A program made the translations under genes and the position numbers. A stretch of DNA of 64,000 bases from Nematostella vectensis (lineage: Eukaryota > Cnidaria > Anthozoa > Actiniaria > Edwardsiidae). This document shows positions 1 through 14,581 of this stretch, piece by piece. The stretch's first letter is position 1; every line of letters starts with the position of its first letter. Location: the NCBI RefSeq assembly GCF_932526225.1, contig NC_064042.1, positions 1,223,001 through 1,287,000 of the forward strand, written 5' to 3'. A model generated the notes under the pieces. That model worked only from the letters and a program-made list of their open reading frames with translations, had not been told where the DNA came from and searched no databases.

Positions 1-536
1 CCAACACTTTATATTAAACTGTAAATGCTTGTTTTCTTGCCCATCTTCTATTCATTGCCTGCTTCGAGTACCCAGCACCCCTACATACCTAAGGCACAAA
101 TTATGATATAGCCATCGCCTCAACCACCCCAACCCCCCAAAAATGTATGGACGACCAAACAAAATGCTACTAGTACCAAAAGTTACTATTTTTTCTATTA
201 TTAATCATAAAAGGCTTGGTGTGCTATACTTTTTGTTGAAGTTCTTGTAAATGTTTTCACTTATGGATGATTCAGCTTGGATTTTGTGAAATTTAATATT
301 AGAAGTAGGCATGACAAATATGCAACCCTCTGTCCACTAAATTCATTGACAAAGTAAACTAGCTATTCCCTATTTGATGGTTACCCTAGTGACCCTAGGA
401 CCCTAGTGAATTTTGAGGATAATTTTTTAGAAAGGTTAGCATTAGACTTGGGTAAAATTACCTAATTAGACTTGGATGAAGTCCCAACATGTACACCCTT
501 TCTACCCCTATCACTGATGTTTTTTGTGTCCCTTAG
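1..536 (+). other. Intron sequence upstream of the first visible RANBP2 exon
   Basis: AT-rich sequence with no convincing coding exon. It ends in a 3' splice site (pyrimidine-rich stretch and AG at 535-536) that opens the first RANBP2 exon in the window, so it is most simply the 3' part of a RANBP2 intron. The upstream RANBP2 exons are outside the window. Confidence 0.55.
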
Positions 537-3500
537 ATGCACCTCTTGGAGACTGCAGGGAAGATTGATTATGATCAGATGGAGGACCTACTAGCTGAGG
601 AGATGGTTTGTGTCTTACAGTCGTTGGCTAAAAACGCCATTATTTTAAAACAAGGCTTGCATGACACCTATATAGAGCAGAAACTTTCCAAAGTCCCAAT
701 TCTTTGTCAAACTCTATAGATGAAACCTCCACTCTTTGAGGTATCAGGTTCTACTTTATGTTTGTTATGTGGTGGTCTGGAGGTTGTCCATTATATGGGG
801 GTTCCACTGTATTTCTGTTATATGGTGGTCCCGAGGGTGTCCATTATAGGGAGGGTTTTACTGTATGTTTGTTATATGATGGCCCTGAGGACGTCCGTTA
901 TATGGAGGTTCTACTGTATGTTTGTTATGTGGTGGTCCCGAGGGTGTCCGTTATATGGAGGTTCTACTGTATGTTTGTTATGTGGTGGTCCCAAAGGTGT
1001 CCGTGATATGGAGGTTCCACTGTATGTTTGTTATGTGGTGGTCCCGAGGGTGTCCGTTATATGGAGGTTCTATTGTGTGTTTGTTATGTGGTGGTCCCAA
1101 AGGTGTCCGTGATATGGAGGTTCTACTGTATGTTTGTTATGTGGTGGTCCCGAGGACTTCTGTTATATGGAGGTTCTACTGTATGTCTGTTATGTGGTGG
1201 TCCCGAGGGTGTCTGTTATGTGGTGGTCCCGAGGGTGTCTGTTATATTGAGGTTCTACTGTATGTTTGTTATGTGGTGGTCCCGAGGGTGTCCGTTATAT
1301 GGAGGTTCTACTGTTTGTTTGTTGTATGGTGGTCCCGAGGGTGTCCGTTATAGGAGGTTCTACTGTATGTTTGTTATGTGGTGGTCCCGAGGGTGTCCGT
1401 TATAGGAGGTTCTACTGTATGTTTGTTATGTGGTGGTCCCGAGGGTGTCCGTTATAGGAGGTTCTACTGTATGTTTGTTATGTGGTGGTCCCGAGGGTGT
1501 CCGTTATATGGAGGTTCTACTGTTTGTTTGTTGTATGTGGTGGTCCCGAGGGTGTCCGTTATAGGAGGTTCTACTGTATGTTTGTTATGTGGTGGTCCTT
1601 AGGATGTCCGTTATATGGAGGTTCTACAGTATGTTTGTTATGTGGTGGTCCCGATTGTGTCCGTTATATGGAGGTTCTACTGTATGTTTGTTGTATGGTG
1701 GTCCCGAGGGTGTCCGTTAAATGGAGGTTCTACTGTATGTTTGTTATGTGGTGGTCCCGAGGGTGTTCGTTATATGGAGGTTCTACTGTATGTTTGTTAT
1801 CTGGTGTTCCAGAGGGTGTCCGTTATATGGAGGTTCCACTGTATGTTTGTTATGTGGTGGTCCTGAGGATGTCCGTTATATGGAGGTTCTACTGTATGTT
1901 TGTTGTGTGGTGGTCCCGAATGTGTCCGTTATATGGAGGTTCTACTGTATGTTTGTTATGTGATGGTCCCGAGGGTGTCCGTTATATGGAGGTTCTACTG
2001 TATGTTTGTTATGTGGTGGTCCTGAGGATGTCCGTTATATGGAGGTTACACTGAATGTTTGTTATGTGGTGGTTGCGACCGTGTCCATTATATGGAGGTT
2101 CTACTGTATGTTTTTGTTATGTGGTCCTGGGGATGTCTGTTATGTAGGTTCCATGGCTGTACTTTATATTGTACGATCTGAACACAGGACATACAAGCAG
2201 AGACATCAACCTCTTGACCTTGGCCAGATCAAGGAGAGGTTTTTTAATGCCCTGGAAAATTTACCTTATACAACACACATCATATGCTTTTTTAGATCTG
2301 CTCAAAATCAGTAATATTTTGACCTAGATTCCAAGGATCATTTCCTGTTTAATATTTCACTATATTCTTTAGGCTAGGCGTCCTGATGCAGAGTTACATA
2401 TAAGGCTGGTCAAGATCTATGCTGCAAGAGGTACATTTTGGATTATCTACTGTACTTTAGATGGCACTTCTTTTCAGTTTGTTGTACTCTAGCGCCTTAG
2501 TCATTACAAATTCAAAGTTTGCAAACATACTTTTAAGCCATTCTATTTATGCGGTCTTTGTACATAGCTTGCTTCTGATAGAAAACAAAAATTACTAGAG
2601 GATTATGATTGGATGGAAAACAGAAGTTAAAGAATAGCATTGCGATTGTGTACACATTTTAATGTGTTTTGTGTTTTAAAAGTGTTTTAATTGTGCAGTC
2701 AACGCTATCATAAGGAACCATCTTAGTAAAAAAAAAATACATAAAACTAAAAAAAGGAAGATGGTCACTTAGGGGGCTTTGCATCTGTAGTTTATTGTCA
2801 GTATTGTCACATATGCATGGGTCTGTTTTATTGATTAATCTATTGGTCCATATTTTGTTTTTCTCTCATATAATAAGCAACAAATATATTCACAGGTTGT
2901 CTGCTTGACGCCTACACACACTGCACTGCCGTTGTCAAAACTAAGGCTTTTGCTGATGATCTGGAATGGTGGGCTTGTGCTATGGATATTTTCGAGGTGA
3001 GAAGCTTTTGAAAATGAGACTTGTTGCTTTTGAATTCTGATAACTCTTCTTTTTCATTTCCAGAGACAGCTCTGTCAGCAGTTAAAGCTAAGTGAGTCTA
3101 AGTTTGTATGTCTGTCTGCTTGTGCACCCCCATTCCTCTATAAGTCTATCCATCCTTCTGTTTCCCTAAATTTTATCCTGGCCCATTCCCTTTTTTTGTT
3201 TGTTTAGTGCCCTCCAGTCATGGGGTGACAGAGGCCAACGCCCACATGCTCACAGCACAAGCTCGTATGATAGACCTTTATCTTAAACAAGGGAGTACCC
3301 AAGAGTGCCTAGATGCATTGTACAGGTACGAGCCATGTGGGTTTCTTTTGAGATGGACCCCAGGAATAGCCATGGAGAATCATTCACCTTAAACCTTTTT
3401 CAGTAACGCATTCATCCTGTGCCCTTAATTCACATGTTGCAACTGTTTTTTTTGTGGACATCTTTCATGTGTTTCTAATTCTTTCTTATTCTGCATCTGT

Positions 3501-6500
3501 CACAGCTTTAGATTGATCACATCCAAAACAACATAGTAGATCACCTTCCTAGCTATTGTCAATAATAATGATAAGCACAAACTACCCAGTAACTTGAACT
3601 TTGAAGACTCGAACTACGAAATAACTTGAATTCTTATTTCTTAAACTACCTAACTTGAACTTGCTTCAAGTTTCTTAGAGTCTATATAAATTATTTCAAC
3701 ATAGAAAATCAAACTCCCAGAAAACCTATGAATGGGGTTGTTAAGGTGCACCTTATCCTGTTTCAGGTTTGATTATTCGCTAAGTCAAGCTCACAAACTT
3801 AAGGCGCCTCTTCGCAAAGAATTAAGAAGGACAACAGAGTGGGACGTGGCGTTGCATGAGATGTTAGGGCAACTGTACATGTCCTGCGCTGTTCTCATAC
3901 TACGGCTTGCTAAAGAGGTACCATATTATATGCTCATTTTAAAATTAGTACAATTGACTGAACACAAGGCTTTTAAGCATACATATCAAAATCAGTGCTT
4001 TCAATAAGTTGAAAATATTTTGCAATTAGGTGGATTCTCCTATCAAACAGTGTTGCAATCTTTAGTATTTGGATTTGAAAGAATTATAAGTGCGCTAAGA
4101 CTAAGTGTATAGCATCTACCGAAAGAGGGTTAAATTTTGTAAACAAATTGCAAAGAATATGCACACCCTTTAGTAAAGGCAAAGCCTCGATTGAAATGGG
4201 TTCAACTACAAATATGTTCATTTTGTCAGAACTACCTTACCTGGCCTCGTGCTGTAAAGCTGTCATGTGCCTGCTTCAATGTCAGTGCCCACATCATCGA
4301 GCCAGACACGAAGACCGCCTGGGTTGCTAAGGCAACCAAGGATAAGGACCCACTGCGATGGTACCGCATGGCCTGTACCAGGCTGAGTACAACAGGTAAA
4401 AGTCTAGGAGTGGCCAGAGTGGCTGGGATTCGCCACACTGACTGGCCAGGGTTTGGCCACTCAGGTTCATCCCTCGGGTAGGGGTGTGAGTCTGTTTCAC
4501 TTTGAATGTCATGTAATTTTGTATCAGAGTATGCAGTGTTTTGAATGTCATGTAATTTTGTATCAGAGTATGCAGTGTTTAGGGTTTGGATCTGTTTCAC
4601 TTTGAATGTCATATAATTTTGTATCAGAGTATGCAGTGTTTTGAATGTCATGTAATTTTGTATCAGAGTGTGCAGTGTTTTGAATGTCATGTAATTTTGT
4701 ATCAGAGTATGCAGTGTTTAGGGTTTGGATCTGATGAAAAGCAGCTGCGTTCTTAGATTTTATTTTGAAATTTCAGGGCATTTTTTGCTGTTACAACAAA
4801 GTAAGGAAGGTACAGAGTGGTTGGAATCTTGTCTACAAGACTGGTCTTCTCAAAAGGTATAACAACCTAAAAACTCTTTTGAAATGCCTTTTTTGTTTTA
4901 CAACACGGAGTAACAATAAGAACTAACCTTACAATAAATCTACCCATGACTTTTCTCTAAACATAACTGAACACATCAGTGACTCATGAGGAAACACAAA
5001 ATCTGGCCGAATACACAATGATCTCACTAGAAAGACAGACAAAATGTTGAATATAGATGCTGTCAAGTTGTATTCACTCTGCCAATTGGCTAATATTTGA
5101 TCATTTATCTGAACTTACACAATACTCTACTGTTAGCCTGAGAAAAATGTATGAGATAGTAAATGACTTCAAAAGTTGCAAATAGTAACTAATTTATCAT
5201 GTTTTACATTAAGGGCCTTCATGACATTTTAGACACTATTTATCAAAGAAAGAAAGATCTGACTAAGGTAGGTGCTCTATAGCTATTGAATTGAATTCAA
5301 ACGATGACCAACTTTAAGGATTTTTCTTGTTTCATCTTTTTTGAATCATGGTGTTTTTGTTTACTGTCATCAATAAACTATATTATAATATACTAATACT
5401 TATTTTATTTTAAGTCATTTCTAGCCCAAGATCCAAGTCTGTTCAACTCTACCTTGAGAATTCCCTCTGTTGATGAACTTGTCAGATATGATGAAGGTAC
5501 ATAATTTCATAATGAAACAAATCAATAATTATTTCCTGGTTAGAAGACCATTTATAATAAAAATGGTGATTGTGACTTTGATGATGACGGCAGATCATTA
5601 TGACAGCAGATCATATTGACCGTGATGATAAGCCATACGTTAACTTGTTTAAAGTGTATTGTTGGCTGACACTACTTGGGTGACAATATTGTTTAACTGT
5701 TTTTATGATAATTTTTATGATACTTGCTTTGAAGACAGTGGACACCCTCTCGACAAAAATGTGTCCAACATTTCTAGGTGCCCGCCTAATGAAGGTTTGA
5801 TTTAATAAGTTCCACAGAGATTAGAAATTGGGATGTTGGAAAATGTCCATTAAATAAAGTGTGTCTATTCAATAGAGGTCTGTTATATGTAGATTCCACT
5901 GTGATCGAAACCCTCAGCATTTTGAAAAGTATTTGATTACTGGAACTTCACAAAAGGGATATTTTTATACATTGTACTCACTATGTCGATTTTGATTGGC
6001 TAAGAGTGCACGCTCTATTTTGAGGGTCACACAATCTGAGAGTCTTCACTAGACAGCTAGTGGCTTAGTGATTCTACACATGCAGTGGATCTTGGGCCTG
6101 GGGCCCCTGAAGATTCAATTGTGAGAAGTGAAGGCCTTAGTTTGTGAAAATTAGTTGGGAATTAATTTTGTCTTTGTGAAAGTGTCTTTTACTAAATCAT
6201 TGTTTAATAAACCATTATTGAACTTTTAATAATGGTTTCAGTGATATCCCGAATACACAATATCTATAAACAATATCAATGTCACCCTTGGGTCTCACCT
6301 AATTGCGTTGTCCTTGATTATTCTCGATATCCCTAAAACCTCATCCAATAATTGTTTATAATAGTTTTTGTTGTCATTGTTTGGTCTCTACTCAGTGGAA
6401 ATGTTGCTAACTTATGTTGTTACTGAATGTCATTATAGTTCGTATTGACGACCAGCCACGGAACCTTAATCAGATAACATGGATAGGTTTGAATTGGCTC

Positions 6501-9500
6501 CTCTATGAAGGATGTATGAGACCTGGGGGTAAGTGATGTCTTTAGAGTAACAACAGAATCTTGTTTTAGCCCCCCTCCCCCCTCCCCCCCCCCCCCCCGT
6601 ATAGTTTGTATCAGTATCTCATCTCTTGTCAAGGTTAAGCTATATTTATAAAAGTTTAAAAGTCAAACAACCCTCTCAGAGTACAAAACATGTAGAAACC
6701 AAAGAAGCCTGTATCTTTTGAATACGATGGAAACAAATTTCCCTGTAGGTCTTAAGGAATAAGTTTTTGTGTTTGACTGGTTTATAAGTGTAACTGGTTT
6801 ATTTGTGTAACTGGTTTGATGTGTTTGTTTTAGTGGGTGTTATAGTCAAGCGAATGTTTGAGAAATTACCTGACGATTGGATAAAAATAGAGGACTGTTC
6901 CCCAAGAAGTCTTTGTCATCGGGATTTGGAGGTGGGTTATTACATACAACCATTGCTTATTACATCTACTGTAGAAAAAAAGTTGGCTATAGGATATAAG
7001 GAACTGGTTATTAGTTGTCAGTAGCAAGCTAATATGTATGACAAGGTGCAAATAATATTATATTATATAATGCATTATACTGTATTATACACAGAGGTAA
7101 ACATAGTTATCGCTTATCTTAGAGGTTTGGCTAAACATATCTAACATAGAATTCAGAAGCATATTATTTTACAAGGTGCACACAATAACATTTTTTAATG
7201 TTAAAACATTAAATTGCCATGTCTTCTTAGTTGTTAATATGCATTTCTTACAACGTTTTTTAAGCCATGCCTTATTGAATAACGCTACTTTCTCTTGTCA
7301 GGCATTTATTTATGCAGTGGTGAGAACTAGTGAGGAACGAGTTCTTCAGGACAAGGAGAGTTATCACCCTGATGGCCAGCCCAAGATCCTACCCATACAA
7401 CTATGTGATTCAGTTGTGCTCCCGCAACAAGTAGCGTGGTGGGATGCAGCTATCAGTGTGTACAGGGGAATCAGGAGGTTTGTACTGCCTGCTTAAAGCC
7501 GCATTGTCACCAGTTTACTTCCGGTCGATTACGTAACACTATCCGATGATTTTTAACGGAAAATGCGAAAAATATTTCAAAATATTAAAAGCAGTGTGTT
7601 TATTGGAAGCTTCTTTGAGGATGTGATTGATAATTTAGAGCGGATGGCCTGTTTAATATCTCGGATTTTAATAGATTCTTTTGTTTTTTGACGGTTAAGG
7701 TTTCCGTTGGACCTCCGGAAGTAAACTGGTGACAATGCGGCTTTAACTTTAACAGGGTTGTCCCAAAAGAGCCTCCCAGCTGTATGAGAAAGCATCCATT
7801 TTTATTGATTGGTTGGGTTAATCTATTGTGATATTTTCGTTGTTTTATGATTGTTATTCCAAGTTTTTTTTCACTGAATTTTTTCTTTTTTTCTCTAACA
7901 TTATGTTTTTCATGTTTTCAAATGTGTTGATGATTTCTTTTTTTTTTTTCAGTTATGTTGATTCTGGCAAAGTCCGCCATATACTACATAAAGGCTTGGA
8001 GGTTCTCCGTGTAACATGTAATCATGGAATGCATCTTTCGTTGCTTGTCTATTTAGCTGAAAATTTTGCTGAAAAGGTAAAATAAAACAATTACATCCAA
8101 ACTTTGATTTTCTAAACCTCAATAAAACATTTGAACATAATGGTCTGAAAACGGCCCTAAACTGTAAGATTGCTTAAATGGAGCATGGCTATTTGAGTTA
8201 GAGCACCTTGCAAAGATCACAACTAAAACATGCCATCAATTTCCATTGTTTTTTCTAAATGGTTTAAAAGACCCTAGAGGTAGCAAGTGGGACACCTTTG
8301 TTTGATATGCTACAGAATGAGGCAATTCTAGAATAGAATTATAAAAAAAACGTTTCTACTACAGTACATCCGTTGTTTATTTGTCAGTTGTCTAAGGTTC
8401 TGGAGTAGACAGCAGGCGGCTGTACTGTATCTCACACCAGCTCTCCATCTGGTGGGTCTGTGCTAAGGTTATAGTCCTTAAGGCCAGCAATCACTATAAA
8501 ATACAATGAGCATTGCTATCACATATAAGATAACTTTAAAACCTCTTCTACCTTGCAGGCGTCATTTCTGCAAAAAGCAGGGGCATATCCATGGAGCTAC
8601 GAAGCTCACTGGATGGTAAGAGAAAATGAGTTTTCTTCATTGGAGTCCGAGACCCCAATGCACAGTCCTAGTGCCAGGTATTCCTATCTTTGAGGAACAG
8701 GAAAGGGGGGATTACATCATGATTTGAAACCCCCAAAATCACTTAGACATTTGTTTTTCTAAAAACAAACCTCTTGTTCCAATAATGTGCATTTTTGTTT
8801 GAAATGCTGACTTCAAAAATAAATTTGAAATGTGGCAATTAAGCATAACCTTCAAGTTTAGACACCAAATAAATACCATAAGCCTAATGAACGTCCTAAA
8901 AAAAAACACACAAAAAGAATTGAGTACTTCCTCATCTCAAAATACAGGGAGTATGCTCAAAGCCTTTGTTTTGTTTTTTTTTTTTACCGCAGAGCCTTAA
9001 AGCCAGAAGTGGACTCTACTGGAAAGAAGTGCTCAAAATCCTCGAGAGGTGAAGTCATTTGCAGTGTCGCCTGGTGATTTAGTACTGTAACCATCAAAAG
9101 TATTTTTAAATCTGTTAGAATCTAAGAAACTGTTGCTATGCACTGTCTATTGATCTCTGTATCTATATTAAGTCTGTTAGAATTTATCAAATTGTTGCCA
9201 TGCACTATGTACTGATCTCTGTACCTATATTATTTTTTTGTAATTCAGAACGGAGACTCCACCTGTTGTGAAGGACCCACTCTTTCCTTCACTAGACACC
9301 GGGGAGGTAGGTGCATCTGCTCCGGGGATTCTCTTACCTTTATATGTAAGCTAAAAAACAATACATCGATTCATTTGCAAGATAACTTAAAGATAACCAT
9401 CCATGTCTTAGTTACTTGCTTGAATTAACTGATGGAAATAAATTCTTTCTATGACTCAATCAGCCTGGTCCCCATCGAACAACCCTTGACTTTTCAATCG

Positions 9501-12500
9501 TTTATTTAACCCTTTGTTGGGAAATATTTATAGCAAGCAGCTTATTTCAGATTGCCCACATGTGTTTCAGCCTAAATGTGTCCAGGCCGTGTGGGAAAAG
9601 GCCCACTGCGCCTTGGGGGAACACGCATTCAGAGAAGGGCGTGTTGAGGAAGCCATTGAGTTGTTGGAACCAGTAAAGTCCATCCGCGGGATGTTTCACC
9701 TTGCTCAGGTACTGTAAAGTATGGTCCTTGATAAATACGGACTAATACACACATAACTCAATTCTTTTGACTTCATTTTATGCGACAACCTGGTCCAGCT
9801 GAGTCAACTACCAGTTTTTTGTCACCGTCATCGGGTGCTTCTGGCTGCGATTTTAACACGTTATGATTCTGACGTCTTGTTGTAGGTCTATTGCTACCTG
9901 GCTACGGTTGAGATTCAGGCCGCTGCTTCTGAAGATCTCGACTCTGAGGGCTGTCCTCATGGGCCACCTGAAGAGTACTACATCGACTTGAACCATGCCA
10001 AAGAACTCCTGGAGAACTGCTTGAAACAAGCGACCAGTGAAGCGGTAGGAGTCGCTAGAGGGTGCACGGGAGGCTAAACCCCCTAGAGTCTACAACTGAA
10101 ATGTTATAGACAGTAGCACAAACGAGAATGGAACGAATGCACCCCTCCTATTGGAGACCCCCTCCCCCCTGTAACCGCCTTAGGGAGTTGGTCATTGTTA
10201 CCACAATTCATTCAACATAGTGATTGTACATGAGAAGGAAATCTGACTGGATACCTATTGTACTTCGAAGCTGGGCATCTGGTAATTTTTCAACTTATCG
10301 TTGGGCTTACTTTGGAGCTATTCAGAGTATTATTGCAAAGAGACATACTCAATCTACAAGACCTTAGTATTTAGTATGATGTCCACTGTTTGGTGCTGTA
10401 GTTGCTATATAAAACGTTGAAAGTTCCACGCGACATTTATTTGGCTCGTACGTTGTGTAGAAAGCGCGGAAAATGTCGGGGAAAAGTGATCTTGTGCACT
10501 TGGATAAAGTGACATTGTGGACGAATCAGTGGAAGGAAAATAGTATGTCTACAGTAAGCATTAGCTTCCCATGTTTGCTTTTAGTACAAAGTTGTGTGCA
10601 ATAAGCTAAGTTTAGGTTGTCTTGTATATTCAGGCAATCAAAAGCGTCCAACAATCCATGAAGAAAGTTGAAGATATGATGAAGATGAAGCATGATCCGC
10701 AGACTGTAATAACACCAAGTGAGTGACAAGGGAACCTACGGCCTTAGTAAACACTCTTCTTCCCCTAATATTATCATTCCTGAAATTGTACAGAGGGGTG
10801 CCTAACATATGGTTAGTACTTTTGAGCAAAAGTGTGAAAAAAACAGTCAAAGACTGAAAACAGAAACCTCCCCCTATTTAAAGTAACACACTGTACCAAT
10901 TTACCGCTGACCCAAGACGGTATGCCTAAAAGTTTTTAGGGATGGGTCTTGTGATGTTTAGTTCGCATTCCTGACATTTTGGAGTTGGGCCTATATTTTG
11001 CGGGCGGATAGTGAAGTTATAGTAATGAATGTGTTAAACCTCAAAAGTCTGCAAATGTTTTAGAAGGGTTGATACTTTTTGTTCTCGTCTTGTAAGCCCT
11101 CTACTTGTGTCCCTGTGTCTGATGAATTTTGTATCCTTGAAGCAGAATGAGATATTGTTTTAATAAAAAGGAAATTAGAATTTAATCGAACTGTTTTAAA
11201 TGTTTATATTTTCTCTAGGGAGACTGGAAATGGAACGTTTGGACTCCCATCCGTTGGATTCTCAAGCAAGTAGAAGCGTAACGCCCGTGTCAGCTCAAGG
11301 GTCAGACAACTTCTGGCTTGACCAGGTAGTTCAATAGAGTAGAGTTATGTCACAAGTTATGTCTGAATGGAAAGAGTGGGATTAATTGGTGATTATGTTG
11401 TTGAAGATTGTTGAAGTATGGGTCAAGTAGGCTGTGGGTATCTGTCTTTGACGGCTTGTACATCTTGTGTTTCTAACACATTGAGCTATGTCTTAATGGA
11501 ATAGGTGCGCAGTTGAGTTGTTGGCGTGAAATATAGAGGGATTAAGAGAAGGGATCTTCTGGCTTGAATTTTGAATATATTATTCATAGTGCCTAAGTAA
11601 TGTAACCGATTTTTATTCTCGCATTAGAATTTCGTATGTTTTTTACATGGGGCAGAATTTTTATTGTGGCTGATGCCCTGTTTTTTTTCCCCCGCCCCAT
11701 CTTTTTTCATGTTAATTGTATTGTCGCTTGTCTGGCATATTGATACAAGCTGGCATAAGCCCTTTTGTATTGACCCATTGACCCTTGTGTAATGACCCTT
11801 GTGCAATGACCCTTGTGTATTGACCCTTGTGTAATGACCCTTGTGTAATGACCCTTTTGTATTGACCCATTGACACTTGTGTAATGACCCTTGTGTATTG
11901 ACCCTTGTGTATTGACCCTTGTGTATTGACCCTTGTGTAATTACCCTTGTGTATTGACCCTTGTGTAATGACCCTTGTGTATTGACCCATTGACCCTTGT
12001 GTATTGACCCTTGTGTAATGACCCTTGTGTATTGACCCTTGTGTAATGACCCTTGTGTAATGACCCTTGTGTATTGACCCTTGTGTATTGAACCTTGTGT
12101 AATGACCCTTGTGTATTGATCCTTGTGTAATGACCCTTTTGTATTGACCCATTGACCCTTGTGTAATGACCCTTGTGTAATGACCCTTGTGTATTGACCC
12201 TTGTGTAATGACCCTTGTGTAATGACCCTTGTGTAATGACCCTTGTGTATTGACCCTTGTGTAATGACACTTGTGTATTGACCCTTGTGTAATGACCCTT
12301 GTGCAATGACCCTTGTGTAATGACCCTTGTGTAATGACCCTTGTGTAATGACCCTTTTGTATTGACCCATTGACCCTTGTGTAATGACACTTGTGTAATG
12401 ACCCTTGTGTAATGACACTTGTGTATTGACCCTTGTGTAATGACCCTTGTGTAATGACCCTTGTGTATTGACCCTTGTGTAATGACCCTTGTGCAATGAC

Positions 12501-12921
12501 CCTTGTGTAATGACCCTTGTGCAATGACCCTTGTGTATTGACCCTTGTGTATTGACCCTTGTGTAATGACCCTTGTGTAATGACCCTTGTGTATTGACCC
12601 TTGTGTAATGACCCTTGTGTATTGACCCTTGTGTATTGACCCTTGTGTATTGACCCTTGTGTATTGACCCTTGTGTATTGACCCTTGTGTAATGACCCCT
12701 GTGTAATGAAACTTGTGTATTGACCCTTGTGTAATGACCCTTGTGTAAGGACACTTGTGTATTGACACTTGCGTGTATTGGTGCAGCCTGGCGGTTCCAG
12801 TAACGCGGAGCTGATTGCTCAGCTGAGTGAGGTCACCCTGAGCAATGGCTACCTACAGGAGCAGATGGCTCTCCGTGACCAAAAGATGGAGCTGCTCAGC
12901 GACAAGGTCCTGAGACTCGAG
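537..12921 (+). CDS. RANBP2: RANBP2 N-terminal TPR/alpha-helical and coiled-coil exons
   Basis: Twenty-three short exons (28-176 bp) follow the human RANBP2 N-terminal domain in order. Recognisable blocks are RRPDAELHIRLVKIY across the 537-605/2373-2430 junction, SVDELVRYDE at the end of 5415-5496, ITWIGLNWLLYEG in 6439-6528 and VAWWDAAISVYRGIRR in 7302-7477. The last exon, 12787-12921, encodes a heptad-like helix (QLSEVTLSNGYLQEQMALRD), probably a coiled coil. In the family this domain anchors the protein to the pore scaffold. The exon at 10461-10553 is the least certain because it carries an internal ATG and is weakly conserved, although its phase fits. The exon at 8559-8615 could instead run on to a later donor near 8680, but that would break the downstream frame. 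Confidence 0.88.
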
Positions 12922-14549
12922 GTAACCACATATGTAGATGTCAACATGCAAAGACCGCTAACAACTCGAGTCACTAGGAGAGCTTAGATTTCCTTTTAGA
13001 CTTACACGTATTTTCTCTTTCAAACGTAACAGGTCTTTCTCCATTTGCAGGCTGAATTAACAGAACTCAAGAGGAACAGCATGTCTTCTTCCATGATGAC
13101 ACCGTCTCGCCCTTCTGTGCAGCCCAGTAGTATGGTATCGCCTGTCCCAATACCACCCCATCATGGTACACCTGACAGCCACGCCCTACCTCAACACACC
13201 CCTCAGGGAGAAGACCTTGGACAGGCGGCATACCAGTCTACACCAATATCCAAACCTTCTGTGAAGTCACGACTTGGTCCAAGGCCCGCCCCTGTACCAG
13301 AACCACCAAAGCTTGATCCATCATTCTTTGCGGGCCTTGCAGCTACAAACAGTCCTGAAAAGAGGCAGGAGGAAGAGGATGCATCCGAGTTGGGCAGCAC
13401 GAGGCACGATTCTGCCTCTGCTGACGATGGGATCCACTTTGAGCCTGTGGTCTCGCTGCCGTCGAAAGTACCAGTTACAACAGGGGAGGAGAAAGAGGAG
13501 GTTCTCTTTAACAAGCGTGCAAAACTTTTCCGTTTCGCTGTTGAGGAGAAGGCGTGGAAAGAGCGTGGCATTGGTAACTTGAAGATTCTCTTTGCCAAAG
13601 AAAAGGAGAAGTTTAGAGTCCTGATGCGTCGTGATCACATATACAAGATTTGTGCCAATCACGTGATTACAGCAGAAATGGAGCTAAAGCCTATGCAGCA
13701 GGGAGGGGCCACACGGAGCTGGATCTGGACCACACTGGCAGACTTTGCAGATGAGACGCCTAAAGTGGAACAATTTGCAGTGAGATTCAAGCTACCAGAG
13801 GAAGCAGATGAGTTCAAGAATGTATTTAGTTATTGCAGAGAAAGAGTTCTAAAAGGCCCCGGGAAGTCGAAAAGTAGTACACAAAATGCCACAAATATCG
13901 CATCTGAACCCGCTAAAAGAGAAGACCAACAGAGCCTTGCTGAGAAGTTTGCTCCTAAGCCTGGCCAATGGTCGTGCAGCATTTGCTTGGTCCTAAATAA
14001 TGCTGGTACTAAAGTATGTGCCGCTTGTGGCGCAGCAAAACTGGATGACATTACCCCAGGCTACGCTGAAGTAACTGCTTCTTCAGCTCCGGCCCCTCAT
14101 CAAGTTCAACCAGCATTCTTTTTCAAGCCACCGGCACCTACCACCACTTCCACTGCCGCTCCAACCTTCTCCTTTGGAATAAAGCCAGCGGTCGAGAGTC
14201 AATCCCTTACTGCCCCAACATTCCAGTTTCAACAAGCTTCTGCAGGCCCTCAATCACAGCCACCATCTACATTTAATCTCGCTCCGTTTGGTGTATCAGC
14301 GCCAAGCACTCAAGCACCTTTTACATCTGCTGGTAGCTTCTCATTTGCGCCTTCTCAACATGCTTTCTCTTCTGCACCAAGTACCCCAGTGTTTGGCATG
14401 GCCAAAGAGCAGCAGCAAAAGCCCCTAACGTTTGGCAATTTCCAGAAAGTATCTCCTGGTTTTGCCATCGATGACGAAGAGGATAATGAGACACCAGTAT
14501 CAACTGGCGGGCAGACAACAGGCACGCAGTTTGCCCCAGCTTCCGCCTC

Positions 14550-14581
<32 letters not shown>

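Noticed and set aside
720-2314. Several overlapping plus-strand frames rich in FVMWWSRGCPL
   Set aside because: Products of the 53-bp intronic minisatellite with length variants; no coding signal.
4232-4690. 152-residue minus-strand frame
   Set aside because: Antisense to a RANBP2 exon plus the adjacent 40-bp tandem repeat.
11624-12768. Minus-strand frames of up to 376 residues (HKGHYTRVNTQ repeats)
   Set aside because: Products of the 14-bp minisatellite, which cycles through all frames; they lie in a RANBP2 intron.
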